This document shows positions 5,542 through 10,902 of a stretch of 10,902 bases of DNA, piece by piece. This stretch comes from Aquificaceae bacterium (GTDB lineage Bacteria > Aquificota > Aquificia > Aquificales > Aquificaceae): NCBI GenBank assembly GCA_027014185.1, contig JALWEK010000113.1:1-10902 (forward strand), in the 5' to 3' direction. Position 1 is the stretch's first letter. Each line of letters starts with the position of its first letter. A program made the position numbers and the translations under genes. The notes beneath the pieces were generated by a model that saw nothing but the letters and a program-made list of their open reading frames with translations, made no database searches and was not told the origin of the DNA.

Positions 5542-6981
5542 TCATATGTACCTCAGGATGGTCATGTCTCTCGACTCTGCCACTATCCTCATGAGGGCCT
5601 CGTAGGCCGTCCTGTACCTGGTGTACTCCATGATGCTCTCTGAGAGTTCCACCTCCTCGGTGTCGGATTTCTGTTTTCTGAGAACGTCCATCTTGTTCTC
5701 CTGAACGGGCTCCTGATCCCTAACTTGGGATAGGACGCTTCCAACCTGGGATCTGACCTTGACCACCTTGTCGTAAGCCCTCTGGTTGGCCATTATGTCG
5801 GAGTCGTCCGGGCCCAGGCCCGCAAGGAGCTTGTCCCTTATCTTCCCGAGCACCTGGAAGACGTTGAGGGTGGAGAAGTTCCCCAGCGATGTACCTGTAA
5901 AGGAGATGGAGAGCGTAGTGGATATGTCTTCAGGTATGAGTCTCATCGTGTACTGGCCGCTGGGGACCTGGTGGACGAATGCCTTAACGTTCCCGGGAGA
6001 GATCCCGTTGAAGATCTTCACAAGGTTCTGGAGGTTGTTGCTCTCGAGGATGTTTCCCGATGTGTCCTCTATGAAGTTGTTAGAGTCGGCGTCTAATATC
6101 TTCAGACTGTAGGTCCCGTCGGGGTTCGTGACTAGGGTGGCGGATATGTTCTCACCTGCGAATGAGGAGTTTATCTGAGAGATAAGGTCGTTCAGGGAAT
6201 ACTGGCCGTAGTTGGAGATCCTCGCCACCTCGTTCATGGAGCTGTCGTAGAGGATGAGGTCCCCGTCCAGGCCGTAGCTGGATAGCGGAACGTCCGGGTC
6301 CGAGACCTTACCGGCCAGATACCAGATACCTCTTCCGTAGTCCACGCTCACCGTGGTCGAGTCGTAGCTAACGCTCATCGTTCCCGAAACCGCGAAGGGG
6401 TCCTCTGGAGATGAAAAGAGAGTGTCCATCTGATACACGTTCGTGGAGAAGACCTCCCTTCCGGAGGAGAAGACCTGGACGAAGCTCCCCTCGTCTATCT
6501 GGACGTTGAAGGGGTCGTCCGATCCCTGATAGACGAAGCTGTCTGTGAAGGGCTTTGTGGTCAGGGCCGATCCGGAGAATATGTAGTTCTCGCCCACCTT
6601 CTCGTTCGCCCTGTCCAGGAGGAACTTTATCGCCTCCCGGAACTCAGCCCCCACAGCCTCGAGAGCGTCCGGTGTGTTGATCTCATTTTTGGCCTGGACC
6701 GCTTTGGTGTAGAGCATCTTTATCTTGTCGGATATCTTGTTGAGGGTAAAGTCTATGTAAGAAAGGTTCACGTCCGCGAACAGCCTGTTTCTAGAGAACT
6801 GAGATAGCTGGGATATCTCACGCTTGAGGTTTATAACGTTGAAGGTGGCCACAGGGTCGTCGGAGAGGTTCTGGATCCTCTTCCCGGTGGCTATCTCCAC
6901 CGTCTTCCTGGCTATCTCTTTCCTTATCCTCTCGTCCTGGAACTGGAATATCGAGTAGATCAAGTTGTCGGGCACCTTCAT
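5542..6981 (-). CDS. flgL: Flagellar hook-filament junction protein FlgL (HAP3)
   Basis: FlgL is the second of two adaptor proteins that connect the hook to the flagellin filament outside the cell; it is exported by the flagellar type III apparatus. The 479-residue protein keeps the flagellin-like N-terminal D0/D1 coiled coil, with TGKRIQNLSDDPVAT (residues 32-46) and the ENYIFSGS turn (131-138). It also keeps the C-terminal helix, ending in VELSESIMEYTRYRTAYEAL and a tail (444-479). It is longer than common FlgL proteins of about 300-420 residues. The extra length lies in surface domains at about 150-370, including a module (about 241-316) homologous to one in the neighbouring FlgK. ATG at 6981 was chosen for GAGGTG six bases upstream, which overlaps the flgK stop. 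The two genes are 10 bp apart. The C-terminal TGA abuts the convergent gene's TGA, forming TGATCA. Confidence 0.94.
   Translation of the reverse strand: MKVPDNLIYSIFQFQDERIRKEIARKTVEIATGKRIQNLSDDPVATFNVINLKREISQLSQFSRNRLFADVNLSYIDFTLNKISDKIKMLYTKAVQAKNEINTPDALEAVGAEFREAIKFLLDRANEKVGENYIFSGSALTTKPFTDSFVYQGSDDPFNVQIDEGSFVQVFSSGREVFSTNVYQMDTLFSSPEDPFAVSGTMSVSYDSTTVSVDYGRGIWYLAGKVSDPDVPLSSYGLDGDLILYDSSMNEVARISNYGQYSLNDLISQINSSFAGENISATLVTNPDGTYSLKILDADSNNFIEDTSGNILESNNLQNLVKIFNGISPGNVKAFVHQVPSGQYTMRLIPEDISTTLSISFTGTSLGNFSTLNVFQVLGKIRDKLLAGLGPDDSDIMANQRAYDKVVKVRSQVGSVLSQVRDQEPVQENKMDVLRKQKSDTEEVELSESIMEYTRYRTAYEALMRIVAESRDMTILRYI
6034..6261 (-). repeat. FlgK/FlgL shared module, FlgL copy (residues about 241-316)
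   Basis: This segment of flgL encodes LILYDSS, then NPDGTYSLKI (286-295), then IEDTSGN and ES. The same order occurs in FlgK residues about 325-415. At DNA level, positions 6108-6126 and 7429-7447 agree in 18 of 19 bases, and GGAGCTGTCGTA occurs in both (6238-6249 and 7607-7618). This indicates homology by duplication or exchange. It resembles the flagellin hook IN type of motif. Confidence 0.75.
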
Positions 6982-6991
6982 CTTTCACACC

Positions 6992-8602
6992 TCACATATT
7001 GAGTGTTGTCTGGAGGAGCTCGTCTATGGTGGAGACTATCCTCGCCACAGCCTGGTAGGTCCTCTGGATCTTCATTATCTCCATGAACTCCTTGTCTATA
7101 GAGACTCCCTGCATCTCCTTAAGCTTCCTGTCGAGGGACTCCAGGAGTGCAGACTCGATCCTGAGCTTGTCCTTAGTATCCGCCTGGGTGGTAGATATAT
7201 CGTTTACGAGATCGCTCACCCTCTGCTTGCTCTGGTCCCACCAGGAGTTAGCGAAGTCGCTGAAGGTGTCGGCGAGGGAGTAGTCGAGATCGTCTATGTC
7301 GTCCCTCAAGGTGCTCACCGGAGCTATGTCTGGGAGTCCCGTTCCCTGGAAGACCGGAGAGCTCTCGTAGAAGTTTCCTCCCGTATCCTCTATCCTCGAA
7401 TTGGGTGAGAGCTCTGAAATCCTCAGGGTGTAGGTCCCGTCCGGGTTATTCACTATGTCCGCGTCGAAGTAAGATCCAAAGTAGGTATCTATGGCGTTCT
7501 CGAGGTTCTGGAGGTTTGCTTCCGAATAAGTTGCCAGCAGCGTGTTGGAGGCGTCGTATACGTTCAGGCTGCCGGAGGCGTACTCTATTCTCCCGACAGG
7601 GTTGTTGGAGCTGTCGTACAGATAGAGCGTACCGGAGCTCCCTATGTAGGATGTTGTATCGGACTGGTTCTTTATCAGGTACCAGGTCCCGCTGTTCGCC
7701 CTCGGGAGCTTAACGCTGGAGATCAGGTCTCTTGCTATCGCATCCAGCTCGTCCTTGAACCTGTCCAGATCTCCCTTCGCATCGAACAGGGCCTTGATCT
7801 TTCCGGACTCTATCACGTCGGTTATGTCCACGTCGCCCCCGCTCTTTGACTTCCAGAAGAGCCTTCCTCCCGTGTACTCGAGCTGCCAGTAGTTGTCCTG
7901 GAAATCAACAAGGGCGAAACCTTTGGAGGTGGTGACCTTAACCCTGCCTATCTCGTCCTCCTGTACGTTTATGTTTATCAGCTCCGATAGCTCCCTCAGA
8001 TACTTGTCCCTTATATCGAGGAAGTTCTTGTAATCCTTTCCCCTGGCGTAGGTCTGGGCGTAGGTTACGGTTATATCTCTGTTGATCACGTATATCTTCC
8101 TGAGAAGCTCGTTTATCCTCGACACAGTTTGCCTTATGTTGAAGTCAAGGCTGTTCCCGAGCTCGTCTATGTCCCTCCCCTTGTTCCTTATGAAGTCGGA
8201 GAGGCTCTTCGCGGCGTTGTAAAGCTCGTTCTTTGCCCCCTCGTTGGTTGGGTCCTTCATGAGATCGAGGTAGGCCCTGTAGAAGCGGTTCGTGTAATCG
8301 TTGATACCAGTACCCTCGAAGAGCTCCTGGAATATCCCCTCGACGTTGGAAAGAATGCCGCTTCTCTCTTCCAGGTACCTGACCAGGGAGAGTTTTGAGT
8401 TCCTCAGGTTCACGTAGTAAATGTTCTGATCCCTTCTTACATCCTGGAAGTTTATCCCGACAGGTGCGAAGCTCTCCACAACGGGGTTTTCCTCAACGTA
8501 ATCCGGGTTGTTGGCGTTTATAACGTTCCTGTTACGTATATCCAGGGACTTCCTGTATATGTCGAGTGCCTGAGAGATTATACCGAAGGATGCCCCGAAC
8601 AT
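6992..8602 (-). CDS. flgK: Flagellar hook-associated protein FlgK (HAP1)
   Basis: FlgK is the first junction protein on the hook, followed by FlgL and the filament. The product is 536 residues from the preferred ATG at 8602. The N-terminus has the rod/hook-type helix with NxxNANNPDY (the family usually has NANTPGY followed by Arg-Gln; here VEENPV follows). A long coiled-coil D1 region runs to about 300. The C-terminus is classical: SIDKEFMEIMKIQRTYQAVA, then a helix to the end. Inserted surface sequence at about 305-430 contains a 20-residue tandem repeat and a module shared with FlgL. A GTG at 8605 is also in frame, but AGGAGG lies five bases from the ATG and only two from the GTG, so ATG is chosen. 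The ATG shares one base with the stop of the small upstream gene (TGATG). FlgL follows after 10 bp. Confidence 0.94.
   Translation of the reverse strand: MFGASFGIISQALDIYRKSLDIRNRNVINANNPDYVEENPVVESFAPVGINFQDVRRDQNIYYVNLRNSKLSLVRYLEERSGILSNVEGIFQELFEGTGINDYTNRFYRAYLDLMKDPTNEGAKNELYNAAKSLSDFIRNKGRDIDELGNSLDFNIRQTVSRINELLRKIYVINRDITVTYAQTYARGKDYKNFLDIRDKYLRELSELININVQEDEIGRVKVTTSKGFALVDFQDNYWQLEYTGGRLFWKSKSGGDVDITDVIESGKIKALFDAKGDLDRFKDELDAIARDLISSVKLPRANSGTWYLIKNQSDTTSYIGSSGTLYLYDSSNNPVGRIEYASGSLNVYDASNTLLATYSEANLQNLENAIDTYFGSYFDADIVNNPDGTYTLRISELSPNSRIEDTGGNFYESSPVFQGTGLPDIAPVSTLRDDIDDLDYSLADTFSDFANSWWDQSKQRVSDLVNDISTTQADTKDKLRIESALLESLDRKLKEMQGVSIDKEFMEIMKIQRTYQAVARIVSTIDELLQTTLNM
7361..7633 (-). 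repeat. FlgK/FlgL shared module, FlgK copy (residues about 325-415 counted from GTG 8605)
   Basis: The segment encodes LYLYDSSNNPVGRI, later NPDGTYTLRI, then IEDTGGN and ES, in the same order as in FlgL residues about 241-316. The FlgK copy is longer because its YDSS hairpin is duplicated in tandem. Confidence 0.75.
7517..7636 (-). repeat. Two-copy 60-bp tandem repeat inside flgK
   Basis: Two adjacent 20-codon units encode SGTLYLYDSSNNPVGRI and SGSLNVYDASNTLLATY, each followed by three residues. On the + strand the pattern GTTGGAG-C-GTCGTA recurs with an exact offset of 60 (7544 and 7604), as does CCGGAG (7572 and 7632). The copies have diverged, so the duplication is not recent. Confidence 0.65.
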
Positions 8603-8856
8603 CACACCCTCCTCGAGAAGAAGCTCCCCTGTTCCCTTTCGAGGAGCGGCTTCAGCCCTCCAGAGATTATGTCGAGGTTCCTGACAAGCAGCCTCCTGAC
8701 CTCCTGGAAGTCTTTCTCTATGCTCTTGAGCTCCTCCGGATCAGCTTTCCTCACCATCTCGAGGAAATCGGCAAAGTCCTCCTCGAGTCCTTCTACTCTA
8801 AAGGGGTCGAGGAGCTTGCTCCGTATTAGTTCCAGCTTCTCCTTAAGACTGCTCAA
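8602..8856 (-). CDS. Small helical protein, candidate FlgN-like flagellar export chaperone
   Basis: An 84-residue, highly charged, predicted all-helical protein starting with TTG at 8856, chosen because GGAGG lies seven bases upstream. It has helices at about 3-16, 22-38 and a long one from 40-76 (PEELKSIEKDFQEVRRLLVR, then NLDIISGGLKPLL), ending in a basic tail. The stop shares a base with the flgK ATG (TGATG), so translation is coupled to flgK. FlgN, the export chaperone of FlgK and FlgL, is often encoded just upstream of flgK and is an all-helical coiled-coil protein. Position and predicted fold therefore suggest a short FlgN analogue. It is much shorter than ordinary FlgN (about 140 residues) and I see no diagnostic motif, so the function is inference. 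It is the first gene of the minus-strand flagellar unit. Confidence 0.72.
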   Translation of the reverse strand: MSSLKEKLELIRSKLLDPFRVEGLEEDFADFLEMVRKADPEELKSIEKDFQEVRRLLVRNLDIISGGLKPLLEREQGSFFSRRV

Positions 8857-8927
8857 GGGTTATCCTCCTATAATATCCTTCGTTACTTTCCGATTATTTT
8901 TGAGAACCTGTCCAAGGAGGACTGAGC
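8857..8927. promoter_or_regulatory. Divergent upstream region of the flagellar unit and the chemoreceptor gene
   Basis: This 71-bp AT-rich gap carries the start signals of both divergent units. On the + strand TAAT (8871-8874) and CCGATTA (8890-8896) are separated by 15 bases and resemble a sigma-28 flagellar promoter (consensus TAAA, then GCCGATAA; spacing differs by about one base). AAGGAGG (8914-8920) is the receptor's ribosome site. On the - strand TATTAT (8875-8870) precedes the GGAGG of the small chaperone-like gene, but no good -35 is seen. Confidence 0.45.
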
Positions 8928-10580
8928 ATGACGATAAAGAAGAAGCTCCTTATGGTGAACGCCCTCCTCATAGTTGTGGCGGTGGCGGTAGGGTTGGTCC
9001 TCTACAACGCCCAGCAGAGGGTAAACAGATCCGTAGAGCTGGTTCACGACGCCCTCGAGGAGATGGCCATATACAAGGATATGAAGGTCAATCTCCTGAA
9101 CATGGCGATAGCCGTAAGGAACATGATCTTCGATCCAAGCAACGAGGAGTACAGGAAGGACCTGGAGAAGTACATGAAGGCGTATCTGAACAATCTCAAG
9201 AAGCTGAGGGAAAGGGAGAGAGAGCTTTCAAAGGAGGAGACAGACCTGACGAGAACGCTCGCCTTCTTCACCTACCAGGGAGATCTAGAGAACGTAAAGC
9301 AGATCCTCGAGCTGGAGGCTTACGACGAAGCCAAAACGGCCCTCCTGGACGTGGAGAAGGAGGGGTTCAAGGATACCCTCGAGACCCTGGACAGGCTGAT
9401 AGAGATAAGGAAGCAGTTCATAGAGAACGCCCAGAAGGAACTCATGAGAAACGTCGCCATGGCCAACGTGCTGGTGGTCGGCATCACGATCCCTTCCATC
9501 CTCTTCATATCCTTCCTGCTCTGGCTCGTATCGAGGGGGATAATCAACCATATAAACACCCTCTCTTCTGTGGTTGAAAGCCTAGCAAGCAACATGAGGT
9601 TCAGGGATATAGAGTTTAGGAAGTTCAGGAACGAACTGGACAGGTTGGTTGAGTCCCTCGGGAGCATGGTGAGGGACCTTGGGAGTGCTATAACCTCGAT
9701 AAAGAACGTGATGATGAGAGTGGCCAAAGGCAACCTGAAGGTCAGGGTTGAGGGAGAGTACAGGGGGGACGTAGGTGAGCTCTCCCAGTACATAAACAGC
9801 TCCCTCTCGGACCTTCAGAAGACCCTTAGGAACGTAAAGGAGGGTCTCTTCAGCATTGCCGAGAGCATAAGCATCCTCACCGAAAACGCGAGCAGGATAG
9901 AGAACGAGAACGAAAATCTGAACAGCAACATAGCGAGCATAATGACATCGGTGGACGAAACCTCAGAGGCTCTGAGGCAGATATCCGAGGAAACTCTGAG
10001 GGCTAGGAACGTATCGCTGGATATGGAGAGGGCCATCCAGAATGGAAAGTCGAAGGTGGATGTGATGCACACGGCCATGGGTAACATAGTAGAGGTCAGT
10101 CGGGAGATAAGCTCCATAACGGAGACGATAATAAACATCGCGGAGCAGACGAACCTCCTCGCCCTCAACGCTGCCATAGAGGCAGCGAGAGCGGGAGAGA
10201 TGGGAAGGGGGTTTGCGGTCGTCGCGGACGAGGTTAGGAGGCTCGCCGAGATCTCGGGGAACGCCGCGAAGGAGATAGCGGCTTTGGTAGAGAAGGCTAT
10301 GAACACTGTTGAGGAAGGCAAGAACGCTTCCGAGGAAGTGGTGGAGAGCTACAGAAGGATAGAGGAGGTCACCAAAGAGATAGCGAACGTTATAGACACT
10401 ATAGCGACCGCCATGGAGGAACAGAGCAGGGCGATAGACATAATAAGGGACAACATGACCGAGATAACCCAGGTCTCAGAGAAGAACACATCCAGCATAA
10501 AAGAGATGGTCGAGGAGATAAGGAACATAAAGGAGGTCTCTAATCAGGTTGAGGAGAGAATGAAGGGCTTTGACGTCTGA
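8928..10580 (+). CDS. Methyl-accepting chemotaxis protein (transmembrane receptor)
   Basis: An inner-membrane chemoreceptor that signals to CheA/CheW. The 550-residue protein has TM1 at about 7-27, a periplasmic helical ligand domain of about 150 residues (28-177) in the style of a four-helix bundle, and TM2 at about 178-202. HAMP sequence follows, including a clear HAMP-like segment around 257-300 ([10 protein letters not shown], then [11 protein letters not shown]), possibly two HAMP units in series. The cytoplasmic coiled-coil hairpin has its conserved tip, [20 protein letters not shown] and [16 protein letters not shown], at about 404-441. No CheR-binding pentapeptide is present at the C-terminus (it ends MKGFDV). 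The ligand cannot be read from the sequence. The ATG has AAGGAGG seven bases upstream. It is divergent from the flagellar unit and its last 41 bp overlap the convergent MATE gene. Confidence 0.95.
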   Translation: MTIKKKLLMVNALLIVVAVAVGLVLYNAQQRVNRSVELVHDALEEMAIYKDMKVNLLNMAIAVRNMIFDPSNEEYRKDLEKYMKAYLNNLKKLRERERELSKEETDLTRTLAFFTYQGDLENVKQILELEAYDEAKTALLDVEKEGFKDTLETLDRLIEIRKQFIENAQKELMRNVAMANVLVVGITIPSILFISFLLWLVSRGIINHINTLSSVVESLASNMRFRDIEFRKFRNELDRLVESLGSMVRDLGSAITSIKNVMMRVAKGNLKVRVEGEYRGDVGELSQYINSSLSDLQKTLRNVKEGLFSIAESISILTENASRIENENENLNSNIASIMTSVDETSEALRQISEETLRARNVSLDMERAIQNGKSKVDVMHTAMGNIVEVSREISSITETIINIAEQTNLLALNAAIEAARAGEMGRGFAVVADEVRRLAEISGNAAKEIAALVEKAMNTVEEGKNASEEVVESYRRIEEVTKEIANVIDTIATAMEEQSRAIDIIRDNMTEITQVSEKNTSSIKEMVEEIRNIKEVSNQVEERMKGFDV

Positions 10581-10902
10581 CCTCCCTCCTGAAGGCGAGG
10601 TAGAAGAGAAGAGCCCTGATGAACATCTCCACCGTCATGAAGACCCAGGGGACGAGGGGGGAGTGCACAATTTTGAGCAGAAGGTAGGAGGGTATTATCC
10701 TGAAGAGCCAGAAGGAGGCAACGTTCACAACCATAGGCACGGTGGTCCTTCCCATCCCCTTTAAGGCACCGGAGAATATAACCGCGTAGGCCATGGGAAC
10801 CTGAGATATACCTACTATCACGAGGTAGTAAACAGCCCAGCCTATCACCTCGGGGTCCCTGCTGAAGGGAAGGGTCAGGTATCTGGGAAAGAGGATGAGA
10901 AC
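10540..10902 (-). CDS. MATE-family efflux transporter, C-terminal part (5' end outside window)
   Basis: The frame is open from the window's right edge (codon starting at 10902) to a TAG at 10540, giving 120 residues. [19 protein letters not shown], followed by a helix with [20 protein letters not shown] and GRTTVPM, is characteristic of the second half of MATE (NorM/DinF-type) Na+- or H+-coupled drug exporters. It is followed by two more membrane helices ([18 protein letters not shown] and [20 protein letters not shown]) and a basic C-terminal tail. The GTG at 10848 is internal and not the true start. The substrate is not predictable. The 3' end overlaps the chemoreceptor gene by 41 bp in the convergent direction. 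Confidence 0.88.
   Translation of the reverse strand, partial: VLILFPRYLTLPFSRDPEVIGWAVYYLVIVGISQVPMAYAVIFSGALKGMGRTTVPMVVNVASFWLFRIIPSYLLLKIVHSPLVPWVFMTVEMFIRALLFYLAFRREVRRQSPSFSPQPD

Noticed and set aside
5786..6112. A 108-codon + strand frame within flgL
   Set aside because: It is antisense to well-supported flgL coding sequence, with no recognisable product.
8603..8605. GTG as the flgK start
   Set aside because: It lies only two bases after the AGGAGG ribosome site; the next codon, ATG at 8602, has normal spacing.
8669..9577. A 302-codon open frame on the + strand
   Set aside because: It runs antisense to the small flgK-coupled gene and then out of frame through the chemoreceptor. The product is low-complexity, Gly/Arg/Glu-rich and like no family, and real genes occupy both parts.
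9320..10321. Long antisense frames (157 and 168 codons) under the chemoreceptor
   Set aside because: They are Ser/Leu-rich antisense shadows of a confidently assigned gene and show no domain or ribosome site.
10848..10850. GTG at 10848 (- strand) as the start of a short membrane protein
   Set aside because: The frame stays open to the window edge, and the upstream residues fit the MATE family, so the gene is truncated by the window.
1..10902. A mobile element, defence island or CRISPR array
   Set aside because: No transposase, integrase, spaced direct repeats, tRNA-flanked insertion or compositional break was seen. All genes belong to housekeeping, signalling, transport or motility families.

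Overview
The window reads as a gene-dense stretch of a thermophilic bacterial chromosome, most likely Aquificota (Aquificaceae-like). That assignment is inference. It rests on heavy AGG/AGA and ATA codon use, charged and Lys/Glu-rich proteins, near-zero intergenic space, operons joined by ATGA/TAATG overlaps, and the mix of family members. There is no gene-free stretch over 300 bases. I see no tRNA, rRNA, CRISPR array, IS element or phage gene.

Layout. (1) Positions 1-476, +: the C-terminal part of dihydroxy-acid dehydratase (ilvD), translationally coupled to a membrane-anchored metallophosphoesterase (476-1576). (2) Positions 1557-4025, -: a three-gene unit made of a small Cse60-like protein, a long c-di-GMP signalling protein (predicted CZB zinc sensor, degenerate GGDEF, EAL) and a DUF167/YggU-family protein. 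The signalling gene is broken in the middle of its EAL domain by a one-base frameshift at an A5 run. (3) Positions 4058-5541, +: a two-gene unit with a 2-TM RCK potassium channel overlapping a small four-helix membrane protein, divergent from unit 2 across about 30 bp. (4) Positions 5542-8856, -: a flagellar unit with a small FlgN-like candidate chaperone, flgK and flgL, tightly packed in that order. (5) Positions 8928-10580, +: a methyl-accepting chemotaxis protein, divergent from the flagellar unit across a 71-bp shared upstream region that carries a sigma-28-like element. (6) Positions 10540-10902, -: the C-terminal end of a MATE-family transporter running off the window.

Functionally, the right half is motility and chemotaxis (hook-filament junction proteins, their probable chaperone, and a receptor). 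The left-centre holds second-messenger and ion-homeostasis genes, and the left edge is branched-chain amino-acid biosynthesis. The points most worth a second look are: the precisely located EAL frameshift; the zinc-ligand pattern placing a CZB domain ahead of a dead GGDEF; a homologous inserted module shared by FlgK and FlgL, with a tandem duplication in FlgK; the FlgN-like reading frame; and the potassium channel paired with a small conserved-looking membrane protein.
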